Assembly: GCA_013205245.1 (NCBI GenBank)
Contig: JABMNH010000027.1
Location: forward strand, 1 to 33,924
From: Flavobacteriales bacterium
Lineage (GTDB): Bacteria; Bacteroidota; Bacteroidia; Flavobacteriales; Flavobacteriaceae
Length of the DNA stretch: 33,924 nucleotides
Direction: 5' to 3'
Part shown: piece after piece, positions 1 to 8,916 of the stretch
Numbering within the stretch: position 1 is the first letter of the stretch
How the letters are laid out: each line of letters opens with the position of its first letter
Notes under the pieces: generated by a model
Seen by the model: the letters and a program-made list of their open reading frames with translations, nothing else
Told to the model about the DNA's origin: nothing
The model's database searches: none
Made by a program: the position numbers and the translations under genes

Positions 1-85
1 ATCTCCGATTTTCCAGTCGCACAAATCATATAAAAACTCGATAAGCGTAACTATTTATAAACCAAAATTTTATTTGGTAAATTTT

Positions 86-1195
86 TTAAGAAAACATATC
101 TTTTACCTTATCAAAAAATGATTTATCACTACTAGAAGGATTTGGAATAAAATTATCATCCTCCTTGTTCGCTTCAAAAAATTTCTTTTGATCTTTAGTT
201 AAAGTTTGGGGTGTCCAAACATTGATGTGAATCAGCAAATCACCTTTGCCATAATGTTCTAAACTTGGCACACCTTTTCCGCGTAAGCGTAATATTTTAC
301 CAGACTGAGTACCTGCGTCAATTTTAATACGTACAACACCAGAAAGAGTATCTATTTCTTTTGAAGAACCCAAAACTGCTTCAGATATACTTATATAAAA
401 ATCGTAATGCAAATTAAGGCCTTCACGCTTTAATTTAGCATGTGGTAATTCTTGAATAACCACTAATAAATCGCCAGAAACACCATTGCCAGGCGCATCA
501 TTACCTTTACCAGAAACCTTAAGTTGTACGCCATCGGTAACACCAGCAGGAATACTTACACTTACGGTATCTTCTTGTTGCACCATACCATTAGCATCGG
601 CACCAACAGGTTTTTTATCAATAATTTTACCTGCACCACGACATGTGCCACAAGTTGAAGCCGTTTGCATACGGCCTAAAATAGTATTGGTAATACGTGT
701 TACTTGACCACTGCCATTACAGGTAGAACAGGTTTTATAAGTTGCGCCTTTGGCTTGCACCATACGCCTTACTTTCACCTTTTTTTCAGCTCCTTTTATA
801 ATTTCGTCAAGTGTTAATTTAACACGAATTCTAAGATTACTGCCTTTAATACGCACTTCGCGACGGCCGTCAGCGCCACCGCCAAAACCACCACCAAAAA
901 TATCACCAAAATGGCTAAAGATATCTTCCATATTCATAGAAGCACCGCCACCACCACCAAAACCGCCATTGCCTTCAAAAGCTTGATGACCATATTGGTC
1001 ATAACGCGCTTTTTTATCGGCATTGCTTAAAATTTCGTATGCTTCTGCAGCTTCTTTAAATTTAGCTTCCGCTGATGCATCACCAGGATTTTTATCGGGA
1101 TGAAATTGAATGGCCTTTTGTCTGTATGCTTTTTTTATTTCTTGAGAACTCGCAGAACGCGACACATTTAATATCTCATAGTAATCTTTTTTCAT
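86..1195 (-). CDS. dnaJ: Chaperone protein DnaJ (Hsp40)
   Basis: Cytoplasmic co-chaperone that stimulates the DnaK ATPase and delivers unfolded clients. The 369-residue product has an N-terminal J domain (about 1-70) with the HPD triad at residues 32-34, a Gly/Phe-rich linker (about 75-110), a zinc region and C-terminal beta-sandwich domains typical of type I DnaJ. Only two CxxCxGxG-like repeats are visible (CSTCNGSG and CGTCRGAG) where the classical protein has four, so probably one zinc site is kept. I recall the same reduced form in other flavobacterial DnaJ proteins. It lies 30 bases downstream of grpE on the same strand, so the two are probably co-transcribed as a heat-shock pair. The start is the ATG directly before KKDYYEIL, where DnaJ proteins normally begin. 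Confidence 0.97.
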   Translation of the reverse strand: MKKDYYEILNVSRSASSQEIKKAYRQKAIQFHPDKNPGDASAEAKFKEAAEAYEILSNADKKARYDQYGHQAFEGNGGFGGGGGASMNMEDIFSHFGDIFGGGFGGGADGRREVRIKGSNLRIRVKLTLDEIIKGAEKKVKVRRMVQAKGATYKTCSTCNGSGQVTRITNTILGRMQTASTCGTCRGAGKIIDKKPVGADANGMVQQEDTVSVSIPAGVTDGVQLKVSGKGNDAPGNGVSGDLLVVIQELPHAKLKREGLNLHYDFYISISEAVLGSSKEIDTLSGVVRIKIDAGTQSGKILRLRGKGVPSLEHYGKGDLLIHINVWTPQTLTKDQKKFFEANKEDDNFIPNPSSSDKSFFDKVKDMFS

Positions 1196-1225
1196 AAATC
1201 GTATTTTGCTTGCTGATGTCCTAAA

Positions 1226-1759
1226 TTACTGGCCAATAACTACTTTGGCGTATCTTATTACTTTCTCGTTTAATTTATAGCCTTTTTCTACAACATCAAT
1301 AACTTTACCTTTAAGCTTTTTTGAGGGTGCGGGTATTTGCGTTATGGCCTCTTGAAAATCGACATCAAAATCATCACCTTGTTTGAAATTCATTTTCTTT
1401 AAGCCTTTTTGTTCTAAAGTGTTATTGAATTTATTATAAATAAGATTAACCCCTTCTAACACATGTGCATCAGCTGTTTTTTCGATTTCTTTTAAACCTC
1501 TGTCAAAATCGTCTAAAATAGGCAGTAAAGCTGTCATTAATTCCTGATTCGCTGTGCCATACAACTCAATGCGTTCTTTGGTTGTGCGCTTTTTGTAATT
1601 TTCGAACTCAGCAAAAAGTCTTAAAAACTTATCTTTTTCTTGTTGCAGTGATTCCTCTAGTTCTTTAACTACTTCCTTTTTTGAAGGCTTCGTTGCTTTT
1701 TTATCTATTGAAGCATCTTGTGTTTTTGCTTCTTCTTGTACTTTTTCTTCTTTGCTCAT
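1226..1759 (-). CDS. grpE: Nucleotide exchange factor GrpE
   Basis: GrpE releases ADP from DnaK and works with the adjacent DnaJ. The product has an acidic/lysine-rich disordered start, a long coiled coil (KELEESLQQEKDKFLRLFAE), the conserved FENYKKRT stretch, and a C-terminal beta domain ending VIRYAKVVIGQ. The open frame extends upstream to 1825, but the extra residues (MTQYCYWQQN...) are rich in Cys, Asn and Tyr and unlike GrpE. I therefore chose the ATG at 1759 (MSKEEK), giving 177 residues, close to the family's usual length. No CIRCE or other heat-shock operator was recognised upstream. Confidence 0.95.
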   Translation of the reverse strand: MSKEEKVQEEAKTQDASIDKKATKPSKKEVVKELEESLQQEKDKFLRLFAEFENYKKRTTKERIELYGTANQELMTALLPILDDFDRGLKEIEKTADAHVLEGVNLIYNKFNNTLEQKGLKKMNFKQGDDFDVDFQEAITQIPAPSKKLKGKVIDVVEKGYKLNEKVIRYAKVVIGQ

Positions 1760-1864
1760 AGTTTTAATATCTCTATCGTAATCTCTTTCATTACAATTTT
1801 GTTGCCAATAACAATATTGTGTCAAATTGTCATTGTGAATTTTAATTTATAGATGTTTTGAAAA

Positions 1865-3172
1865 TTAATCTATCCGTGTAATTTTTGCACCAATAGCGCG
1901 AAGACGGTCATCAATATTTTCATAACCTCTATCTATTTGCTCAATATTGTGAATTGTACTTGTACCATCGGCAGATAAAGCGGCTATTAAAAGTGAAATT
2001 CCCGCACGAATATCGGGAGAAGTCATTGTGGTGGCTTTTAATTGCGATTGATGATTCATGCCAATAACTGTGGCACGGTGTGGATCGCACAAAATAACTT
2101 TTGCGCCCATATCTATCAGTTTATCGACAAAAAACAAACGGCTTTCAAACATTTTTTGATGAATGAGTACAGAGCCATTTGCTTGCGTAGCTACTACTAA
2201 AATGATGCTCAACAAATCGGGTGTAAAACCAGGCCAAGGGGCATCAGAAATGGTTAAAATAGAACCATCTATAAAGTTTTGAATGGTATAACTTTCTTGA
2301 GCTGGAATATGAATATCGTCATTAACTTTTTCAATTTTAATGCCCAATTTTTCAAAAACTTTAGGGATTAGCCCAAGGTTTTCCCAACTCACATTTTTTA
2401 TTGTTAAGTCAGATTTTGTCATGGCTGCCATGCCTATCCAACTGCCAATTTCAATCATATCTGGCAAAACTGTATGTGTGCATCCACGCAAAGTGTTCAC
2501 ACCAGTTATGCTCAATTTATTAGAACCAATACCATCAATTATAGCCCCCATACTTACCAACATTTTACACAATTGTTGCAAATAAGGTTCGCAAGCGGCA
2601 TTGTAAATAGTGGTTATACCAGTGGCTAAAACAGCTGCCATAACAATATTGGCAGTACCTGTAACCGATGCTTCATCAAGCAACATATACGCACCTTTAA
2701 GCTCTTTTGCTTCTACACCATAAAAATTTTCTGAAGCGTTGTATCTAAACTTGGCACCTAATTTTATGAATCCTTCAAAATGGGTATCTAAACGACGGCG
2801 GCCGATTTTGTCGCCTCCAGGTGTGGGAATATAACCTTTGCCAAAACGGGCTAAGAGCGGACCAACAATCATAATAGAGCCACGTAAACCACTGCCTTCT
2901 GTTTTAAAAGCTTCTGATTTTAGATAGTCTAAATTTAAGTCGTCTGCTTTAAAAGTGTAGCTATTAGTGCTTAATTGATTGACTTTAACGCCCAATCTCT
3001 TAAGAATAAATATTAATTTATTGACATCTATAATATTAGGAATATTGTGAACTGTTACGACGTCTGGAGTTAACAATACCGCACAAAGAATTTGCAAAAC
3101 TTCGTTTTTGGCGCCTTGAGGTGTTATTTCGCCACTTAATTTGTGCCCGCCTTCTATTTTAAATGTAGCCAT
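1865..3172 (-). CDS. murA: UDP-N-acetylglucosamine 1-carboxyvinyltransferase MurA
   Basis: Catalyses the first committed step of peptidoglycan synthesis, transferring enolpyruvate from PEP to UDP-GlcNAc in the cytoplasm. The 435-residue length and EPSP-synthase fold signatures fit: GAKNEVLQI near the start with the substrate-contacting Lys-Asn, GSGLRGSIMIVGPLLA, the PGGDKIGRRRLDTH loop, and DIRAGISLLIAAL. The residue that is the catalytic, fosfomycin-alkylated Cys in E. coli (PGGC) is Asp121 here (codon 2810-2812), a change known to keep activity but give fosfomycin insensitivity. It follows the DUF4290 gene by 8 bases, so the two are almost certainly one transcript. Confidence 0.97.
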   Translation of the reverse strand: MATFKIEGGHKLSGEITPQGAKNEVLQILCAVLLTPDVVTVHNIPNIIDVNKLIFILKRLGVKVNQLSTNSYTFKADDLNLDYLKSEAFKTEGSGLRGSIMIVGPLLARFGKGYIPTPGGDKIGRRRLDTHFEGFIKLGAKFRYNASENFYGVEAKELKGAYMLLDEASVTGTANIVMAAVLATGITTIYNAACEPYLQQLCKMLVSMGAIIDGIGSNKLSITGVNTLRGCTHTVLPDMIEIGSWIGMAAMTKSDLTIKNVSWENLGLIPKVFEKLGIKIEKVNDDIHIPAQESYTIQNFIDGSILTISDAPWPGFTPDLLSIILVVATQANGSVLIHQKMFESRLFFVDKLIDMGAKVILCDPHRATVIGMNHQSQLKATTMTSPDIRAGISLLIAALSADGTSTIHNIEQIDRGYENIDDRLRAIGAKITRID

Positions 3173-3180
3173 TTTATGTA

Positions 3181-3819
3181 CTAACGTTTTTTGTAACGTT
3201 GATTTTTATTCTTATTATTTGATTGTTTTGAAATAATTGGTTTGCGATATAATTTTGACGAATCTGACAAAACTTCATCACTTCCTATAAGATTAATTTT
3301 TCCGCTAGACAATTCTTTTAAATGTTTAAAGATTACAGCATCTTCTACAGTATCTTTATTCCAATTAAGGTAACATTTTTTCATGTGATTAGCGATGGTA
3401 TAAACCAAAGCTTCTCTAAGGTTACCTTCTTCCCATGTTAAAACGGTATCTATCATTATTTGGATATTGTTTCCATAAAAACGATATTTTGAAGCCGATC
3501 TAGGATATGCTAAAGGCGTTGGTTTTTCTTCAAAAAACTCTTTAGAAGGTTGTGGATAAGGCGAATCTACCTCTAATTTAAAATCGGACATTATAAATAA
3601 TTGATCCCATAATTTATGTGTAAAATCGGGAATGTCTCTTAAATGTGGTTGTAAATTACCCATCACTTCAATAATGGCTTTAGACATTTTATTGCGTACT
3701 TCTCTATCTTCTAAAGCGATGCAATGGTCTATTAATTTTTGAATATGACGGCCATATTCTGGTATAATTAAGTGTGTGCGTTCAGCATTGTATTCTAAGT
3801 CAAATTCCATTTGAGGCAT
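3181..3819 (-). CDS. DUF4290 domain-containing protein
   Basis: Uncharacterised soluble protein of 212 residues found, as far as I know, mainly in Bacteroidota. Recognisable features are the start MEFDLEYNAERTHLIIPEYG, the conserved NMSK-like segment RNKMSKAIIEVMG, the FYGNNIQ motif, and a basic Asn/Lys-rich tail that is probably disordered. There is no signal peptide or membrane segment. It sits 8 bases upstream of murA, an arrangement I recognise from other Bacteroidetes, which hints at a link to envelope synthesis. Its biochemical role is unknown. Confidence 0.88.
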   Translation of the reverse strand: MPQMEFDLEYNAERTHLIIPEYGRHIQKLIDHCIALEDREVRNKMSKAIIEVMGNLQPHLRDIPDFTHKLWDQLFIMSDFKLEVDSPYPQPSKEFFEEKPTPLAYPRSASKYRFYGNNIQIMIDTVLTWEEGNLREALVYTIANHMKKCYLNWNKDTVEDAVIFKHLKELSSGKINLIGSDEVLSDSSKLYRKPIISKQSNNKNKNQRYKKR

Positions 3820-3895
3820 TGTTATTTTTATTGTAAAAAGGTGTTTGTAATGGCTTGCAAATTAGTCATTTTATTTAAGTTTTACAAGGTTAGAT

Positions 3896-6223
3896 TTATC
3901 CTATTATTTTTAGCTTGGCAAATTTTAGAAGTAATTTTTTGTTTCCTTCCTTCTCAAAGTTTATTTCGGCTTTAATATTTGGGCCAGCGCCTTCTAAACT
4001 TACAACTTTTCCTATGCCAAAACGCGCATGTTCTACACTGTTACCAACTGTTAATTTTGTATCGAAAAGGTTTGTGTTTGGACTTAAATTCTCGGCTATT
4101 TTTTTAAGGTTTTTTGGCACAACTAAAGGTCTTGGTTTAGGAGGTGCTTGCGTTGTTACTTTTTTATAACGGATGGCGTTTTTTGGTGTTTGCCATTGGC
4201 GTTCTGTGTTCGGGCTTTCAAAATCATCAAATAAATTACCTTCATTTTTCTGCCTAGGCTTGGCTAGAACTTCAATATAATTTTCATCCAATTCTTCTAA
4301 AAACCGACTGGGTTCTGCATCTACCAATTTACCCCATCTAAAACGCGTGCGTGCTAATGACAAATAAGCCGCTTTTTCGGCACGTGTTATGGCCACATAA
4401 AATAAGCGGCGTTCTTCTTCTAGTTCGGCTCTGGTATTCATGCTCATCGCCGAAGGAAAAAGATTTTCCTCTAAACCTACTATAAAAACATACGGAAATT
4501 CAAGACCTTTTGCCGAATGTATTGTCATTAAAGAAACGTTTTCTTTGTTGTCTTTTTTATCATTATCAAAATCGGTCGCCAAGGCAACATCTTCTAGAAA
4601 TGAAGTCAATGAGGTGTCTAAATCTTCTTCGGTTTGTTTATCGATAAAATCTTTGATCCCATTTAATAATTCTTGAATATTTTCTATGCGACTAATACCT
4701 TCTGGAGTGCTATCCTTATCTAAATCAGCTAGAATATGCACCTGTTTAACAATATGGTCTGCAGTATCAAAAGCATTGTTGTTTTCAGAAAAAATCTGAA
4801 AACTTTGCATCATCGTGATGAAATTCTGCAATTTTGTTTGCGTTCCCGAATTCAACCCAATATTGACCTTCTCTAAATTTTCTAAAATAGTATAAATAGG
4901 TCTGTTATATTGATTGGCAGCAACTATCAATTTCTCTATAGTGGTTTGCCCGATGCCCCTTGGCGGATAATTAATCACACGTTTTAAAGCTTCTTCATCC
5001 TTAGGATTTATAAGCAAACGCAAATAAGACAAAACATCTTTAACCTCTTTCCGCTGATAAAAAGAAAGACCCCCATAAATACGATAATCAACACCTTGTT
5101 TTCTAAGCGCATCTTCTAAAGAACGTGACTGTGCATTGGTACGGTATAAAACAGCAAAATCGGTATTCTTTGCTTGTTTTTGCATCATGATATCAAAAAT
5201 GGTTCTGGCTACAAAGCGTCCTTCTTCGCCATCTGTAGTAGTATGCATTATTTTTACTTTATCGCCACCTACATTTGCTGTCCAAATATCTTTATCTAGT
5301 TTTGATCTGTTATTTTTTATGACACTGTTTGCCGCTTGTACAATATTATTTGTTGAACGGTAATTTTGTTCGAGTTTAAAAATCTTGACTTCGTCAAAAT
5401 CGCGCTGAAAGTTTAAGATGTTGTTGATATTTGCGCCCCTAAAAGCATAAATACTTTGCGAATCATCTCCTACAACACAAATATTTTGAAACCGGTCTGA
5501 CAATGCCTTTACAATTAAATATTGTGAATGGTTTGTATCTTGGTACTCATCTACTAAAATGTATCTGAATTTATTTTGGTATTTATTTAAAACTTCGGGA
5601 AACTGCGATAATAATTGATTGGTACGTAAGAGTAAATCGTCAAAATCCATACAACCTGCTTTAAAACAACGATCTACATAATTTTTGTAAATCTCTCCCA
5701 TTTTAGGGCGGCTTGCTTGTCTGTCTGCTTCTTGCAATTCGGGATTATTATCGTAAGCCTTAACAGTTATCAAACTGTTTTTAAATTGCGAAATCCTATT
5801 TAAGACTTGTTTGGCTTTATACCTATCGGTATCCAATTCCAATTCTTTAATAATGCTTCCCAGTAATTTTACAGAATCTTGTGTGTCGTAAATGGTAAAG
5901 TTTTTTGGAAAGCCTAATTTATCGGCTTCAGACCGTAAAATACGGGCAAAAACTGAGTGGAAAGTGCCCATCCATAAATTTTTAGCTTCGCTCTCCCCAA
6001 CAATTGTTGCAATACGATTTTTCATTTCGCGTGCCGCTTTATTTGTAAAGGTCAGCGCCAAAATATTAAAGGCATCAACACCTTGTTTCATCAAATTAGC
6101 AATGCGATAAGTAAGCACCCGCGTTTTACCAGAACCCGCGCCAGCAATAATAATCATAGCGCCTTCTTTTTGTAAAACAGCCTGTTTTTGTACGTCGTTA
6201 AGATTATCTAAATAGGATGACAA
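3896..6223 (-). CDS. ATP-dependent DNA helicase, UvrD/PcrA-type
   Basis: Superfamily 1A 3'-5' helicase of 775 residues. Visible motifs in order: Q-motif (LNDVQKQAV), Walker A GAGSGKT at 28-34, motif Ia LTFTNKAAREM, Walker B with DEYQDTN, motif III GDDSQSIYAFRGA, QNYRST, and the motif V/VI regions TIHSAKGLEFPYVFIVGLEE and RRLFYVAITRAE. The C-terminal 50 residues (VEHARFGIGKVV...) resemble the Tudor-like domain of PcrA that binds RNA polymerase. Likely roles are nucleotide excision repair and clearing of stalled replication or transcription complexes. I leave the symbol blank because pcrA and uvrD cannot be separated by reading alone. It is divergent from yidC. Confidence 0.95.
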   Translation of the reverse strand: MSSYLDNLNDVQKQAVLQKEGAMIIIAGAGSGKTRVLTYRIANLMKQGVDAFNILALTFTNKAAREMKNRIATIVGESEAKNLWMGTFHSVFARILRSEADKLGFPKNFTIYDTQDSVKLLGSIIKELELDTDRYKAKQVLNRISQFKNSLITVKAYDNNPELQEADRQASRPKMGEIYKNYVDRCFKAGCMDFDDLLLRTNQLLSQFPEVLNKYQNKFRYILVDEYQDTNHSQYLIVKALSDRFQNICVVGDDSQSIYAFRGANINNILNFQRDFDEVKIFKLEQNYRSTNNIVQAANSVIKNNRSKLDKDIWTANVGGDKVKIMHTTTDGEEGRFVARTIFDIMMQKQAKNTDFAVLYRTNAQSRSLEDALRKQGVDYRIYGGLSFYQRKEVKDVLSYLRLLINPKDEEALKRVINYPPRGIGQTTIEKLIVAANQYNRPIYTILENLEKVNIGLNSGTQTKLQNFITMMQSFQIFSENNNAFDTADHIVKQVHILADLDKDSTPEGISRIENIQELLNGIKDFIDKQTEEDLDTSLTSFLEDVALATDFDNDKKDNKENVSLMTIHSAKGLEFPYVFIVGLEENLFPSAMSMNTRAELEEERRLFYVAITRAEKAAYLSLARTRFRWGKLVDAEPSRFLEELDENYIEVLAKPRQKNEGNLFDDFESPNTERQWQTPKNAIRYKKVTTQAPPKPRPLVVPKNLKKIAENLSPNTNLFDTKLTVGNSVEHARFGIGKVVSLEGAGPNIKAEINFEKEGNKKLLLKFAKLKIIG

Positions 6224-6296
6224 AGTCTAATTTTTAAGACGATAAAAGTACGACCAACTTTAGTTTCATACAATAAAAGTTATCGACAAATTTTAG

Positions 6297-6304
6297 TACA
6301 TTTG
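6297..6304 (+). promoter_or_regulatory. Putative -7 promoter element for yidC
   Basis: TACATTTG matches the Bacteroidetes -7 consensus TAnnTTTG exactly and lies 55 bases before the yidC ATG. I see no clean TTTG -33 box at the expected spacing of about 19. In such AT-rich DNA, a chance match within 100 bases upstream of a gene is possible (roughly several per cent). Confidence 0.5.
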
Positions 6305-6358
6305 TCCGCGATTAACAAGGCTTATGTTCATGCCTGTTACACAGAACACTATTAAATT

Positions 6359-8266
6359 ATGGAAGAGAAAAAATTTGATATTAACTCGGTTATAGGATTT
6401 GTTTTATTGTTTGGTATTATGATTTGGTGGTCGATAACCAATCAACCAAGCGAAGCCGAAAAAGCACAACAAATTAAATCGCAAGATTCTATTGCCAAGC
6501 TTAAAGAAGTTGTAAAACCTGTAAAAGTAGAAAACACACTGACTGTCCCTAATTTTAAAACCGATTCTTTGGGATTGGCTCAAGCTAAAAAATTATTGGG
6601 TGATTTTGGATATTCGGCCAGTTTGCCAAGTGCAATAGACAATGAAACTGTTATTGAAAATGATTTCTTAAAAATAAAAGTTTCAAATAAGGGCGGCCAA
6701 ATTTCTGAAGTTTTGCTAAAAAAATATACAGATTATAATGACAAGCCTGTCTATCTAGTTAAAAATAATAATGCCGAACTTAATATTGGTTTTACCACTA
6801 CAGATCATCGCAATTTAAATACAAAAGATCTTTATTTTGAGCCTACTTTAACAAAAAATGGTGATAGTTCTGTGTTATCTATGAAGTTAAAAACTTCTGA
6901 ATCCACTTATTTAGAATACCGTTACGAGCTGCTTAAAGACAACTATATGCTTAACTTTAGCATTAACGGTACTGGTTTAGAAACGGCAGTAAATACTACA
7001 AGTAATCTCGATTTAAACTGGCAATTAAAAACACTTAGACAAGAAAAAAGTGTTAAATACGAAAACCAATACACCACTTTACATTACGCTTTTGACAACG
7101 GAGAATTTGATTATTTAAATGCCGCGGCCAAAGACAAACAAGAAAGCCTTACCAATGTTAATTGGATTGGCTTTAAGCAACAATTTTTCACCTCGGTTTT
7201 GGTTACTGATACGCCTTTTGCTAATGCCAATATTATCTCAAATAATTTGGTTGATGATGAAGAAATTGATACTGTTTATACTAAAGTGATGACAGCTAAA
7301 ATACCTTTAGCTTTTAAAAATAACAATTTAAATTACGACCTTAAAATGTATTATGGTCCAACCGATTATAATGTTTTAATTACTTATAAAGACAGAGGTT
7401 TAGAAAATATCGTCAATTTAGGATGGGGTATTTTTGGTTGGATAAACGAATACTTATTTATAAATTTCTTTAACTTTTTAAAAGGTTATATAAGTAGTTT
7501 TGGTATCATCATTATTTTGATGACGCTGTTTGTACGTATTATAATGTCGCCTTTGGTATATAAATCGTATTTATCTAGTGCTAAAATGAAGGTTTTACGT
7601 CCAGAAATGGAGGAGCTGAACGTTAAATTTAAAGGCAAAGAAAACGCCATGAAACGCCAACAAGCAACTATGGCTTTACAAAGTAAAGCCGGGGTTAATC
7701 CTATGGCTGGTTGTATTCCAGCCTTTTTACAAATGCCTGTTTTCTTTGCTTTATTTCGATTTTTCCCTTCGGCCATAGATTTACGTCACGAAAGTTTTTT
7801 ATGGGCTAAAGATTTATCATCTTACGACGAAGTAATAAATTTACCATTTAACATCCCATTATATGGAAATCATGTGAGTTTATTCCCAATATTGGCATCA
7901 GTTGCTATTTTCTTCTACATGAAAATGACGCAAAGTCAGCAAATGAATATGCAAGCACCAACCCAAGAAGGCATGCCAGATATGACTAAGATGATGAAAT
8001 ATATGATGTATTTATCGCCTTTGATGATGTTGGTATTCTTTAATAATTACGGCAGTGGTTTGAGTTTGTACTATTTTATTTCTAACCTCTTAACGATTTC
8101 AATAATGTTTGTCATTAAAAATTACATTATTGACGAGGATAAAATTCATGCACAAATACAAGAAAATAAATTGAAACCTAAAAAGCAAAGTAAATTCAGA
8201 GCTAAAATAGGTCAAGCAATGAAACAAGCACAAGAACAACAAGAACGTCAGAAAAAGAAAAAATAA
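6359..8266 (+). CDS. yidC: Membrane protein insertase YidC
   Basis: Inserts and folds inner-membrane proteins, alone or with SecYEG. The 635-residue protein has an N-terminal membrane anchor (about 12-27), a large periplasmic beta domain, and the conserved five-helix insertase core from about residue 370. That core includes GIIIILMTLFVRIIMSPLVYK, which carries the conserved Arg of the hydrophilic groove, and the MAGCIPAFLQMPVFFALFRF segment. It ends in a very basic Gln/Lys tail (QEQQERQKKKK) consistent with ribosome contact. It is followed by a strong terminator at 8297-8332, so it appears monocistronic. In many relatives pyrG is upstream; here the upstream neighbour is a divergent helicase. 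Confidence 0.97.
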   Translation: MEEKKFDINSVIGFVLLFGIMIWWSITNQPSEAEKAQQIKSQDSIAKLKEVVKPVKVENTLTVPNFKTDSLGLAQAKKLLGDFGYSASLPSAIDNETVIENDFLKIKVSNKGGQISEVLLKKYTDYNDKPVYLVKNNNAELNIGFTTTDHRNLNTKDLYFEPTLTKNGDSSVLSMKLKTSESTYLEYRYELLKDNYMLNFSINGTGLETAVNTTSNLDLNWQLKTLRQEKSVKYENQYTTLHYAFDNGEFDYLNAAAKDKQESLTNVNWIGFKQQFFTSVLVTDTPFANANIISNNLVDDEEIDTVYTKVMTAKIPLAFKNNNLNYDLKMYYGPTDYNVLITYKDRGLENIVNLGWGIFGWINEYLFINFFNFLKGYISSFGIIIILMTLFVRIIMSPLVYKSYLSSAKMKVLRPEMEELNVKFKGKENAMKRQQATMALQSKAGVNPMAGCIPAFLQMPVFFALFRFFPSAIDLRHESFLWAKDLSSYDEVINLPFNIPLYGNHVSLFPILASVAIFFYMKMTQSQQMNMQAPTQEGMPDMTKMMKYMMYLSPLMMLVFFNNYGSGLSLYYFISNLLTISIMFVIKNYIIDEDKIHAQIQENKLKPKKQSKFRAKIGQAMKQAQEQQERQKKKK

Positions 8267-8296
8267 GTTCTTGATTTAACCTTATAAGTTATAAAG

Positions 8297-8332
8297 GCGT
8301 CATCTTTAACATAAAGATGACGCTATTTTTTT
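8297..8332 (+). terminator. Rho-independent terminator after yidC
   Basis: A 12-bp perfect stem (GCGTCATCTTTA paired with TAAAGATGACGC, loop ACA) is followed by TATTTTTTT. It lies 30 bases after the yidC stop. Confidence 0.9.
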
Positions 8333-8409
8333 GTGAATCTCTCAATATTATAAAGCAAACTTCCTCTTTTTTTTAAGATAATAAAAGCTGTTATAATTAT
8401 TTATTTTGT

Positions 8410-8417
8410 TAGATTTG
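8410..8417 (+). promoter_or_regulatory. Putative -7 promoter element for the DUF3276 gene
   Basis: TAGATTTG is a perfect TAnnTTTG match. It overlaps the most upstream possible TTG codon of the following frame (8406), so transcription from here would begin after that codon and leave ATG 8454 as the start. No clear -33 TTTG is seen. Confidence 0.5.
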
Positions 8418-8453
8418 TCTTGTCTATTTATAAATAACAAAAGGAAGATACCC

Positions 8454-8828
8454 ATGGCAGAAAATGATTATATAGAACAAGAAGAGATTTTTTCGCAGAT
8501 TATGCGTGCAGGAAGACGTACCTATTTTTTTGATGTACGCGCCACTAAAGCAGAAGATTTTTACTTAACCATAACCGAAAGCAAAAAATTTACACAAGAA
8601 GATGGTTCTTTTCATTATAAAAAACATAAAATCTATTTATACAAAGAAGATTTTCAAGAATTTAGTGAAATGCTAAAAAAAGCAACCGACTTTATTATTG
8701 ATAAAAAAGGAGAAGAGGTTATTTCTGAACGCCACCAAAAGGATTTTAAAAAACCTGGCGATGATGAAAATACAGAAGAAACCTCTTCTACAGATAGTTT
8801 TACAGATGTAAAATTTGAAGATATCTAA
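8454..8828 (+). CDS. DUF3276 (PUR-alpha-like) protein
   Basis: Small acidic protein of 124 residues with the PUR-domain signature of Bacteroidetes DUF3276: EIFSQIMRAGRRTYFFDVRATKAEDFYLTITESKK followed by YKKHKIYLYKEDF. The family resembles eukaryotic PUR-alpha and is thought to bind single-stranded DNA or RNA; its cellular role in bacteria is not established. The C-terminal 35 residues are acidic and Ser/Thr-rich, probably disordered. The frame is open from TTG 8406, but ATG 8454 is preceded by AAGGAAGA, an unusually good Shine-Dalgarno sequence for this window, and the -7 element at 8410 argues against the longer form. It is flanked by terminators on both sides, so it is probably a single-gene unit. 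Confidence 0.9.
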   Translation: MAENDYIEQEEIFSQIMRAGRRTYFFDVRATKAEDFYLTITESKKFTQEDGSFHYKKHKIYLYKEDFQEFSEMLKKATDFIIDKKGEEVISERHQKDFKKPGDDENTEETSSTDSFTDVKFEDI

Positions 8829-8853
8829 AAAATATTTATTAAGCCCAACTTTT

Positions 8854-8892
8854 AAAAAATCCGCTTCTATTTTATAGAAGCGGATTTTTTTT
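8854..8892. terminator. Bidirectional terminator between DUF3276 and LytTR genes
   Basis: A 17-bp perfect stem (8854-8870 with 8874-8890, core ATCCGCTTCTAT / ATAGAAGCGGAT, loop TTT) has an A-run on one side and a T-run on the other. It can end both the plus-strand DUF3276 transcript and the minus-strand LytTR operon converging on it. Confidence 0.92.
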
Positions 8893-8916
8893 AATGGAAT
8901 TTTAATGACTATTTAA

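Noticed and set aside
1..29. Possible start of another minus-strand gene downstream of dnaJ (ATG at 29-27, open to the window edge)
   Set aside because: Only nine codons are visible, without any recognisable motif, so no gene can be claimed.
61..78. ACCAAA/TTTGGT hairpin after dnaJ
   Set aside because: Six AT-rich pairs with a loop of six and no T-run downstream on the minus strand; too weak to call a terminator.
486..986. Plus-strand open frames rich in Pro and Ser opposite dnaJ
   Set aside because: They mirror the Gly-rich linker and zinc region of dnaJ on the other strand; no family resemblance and no start signal.
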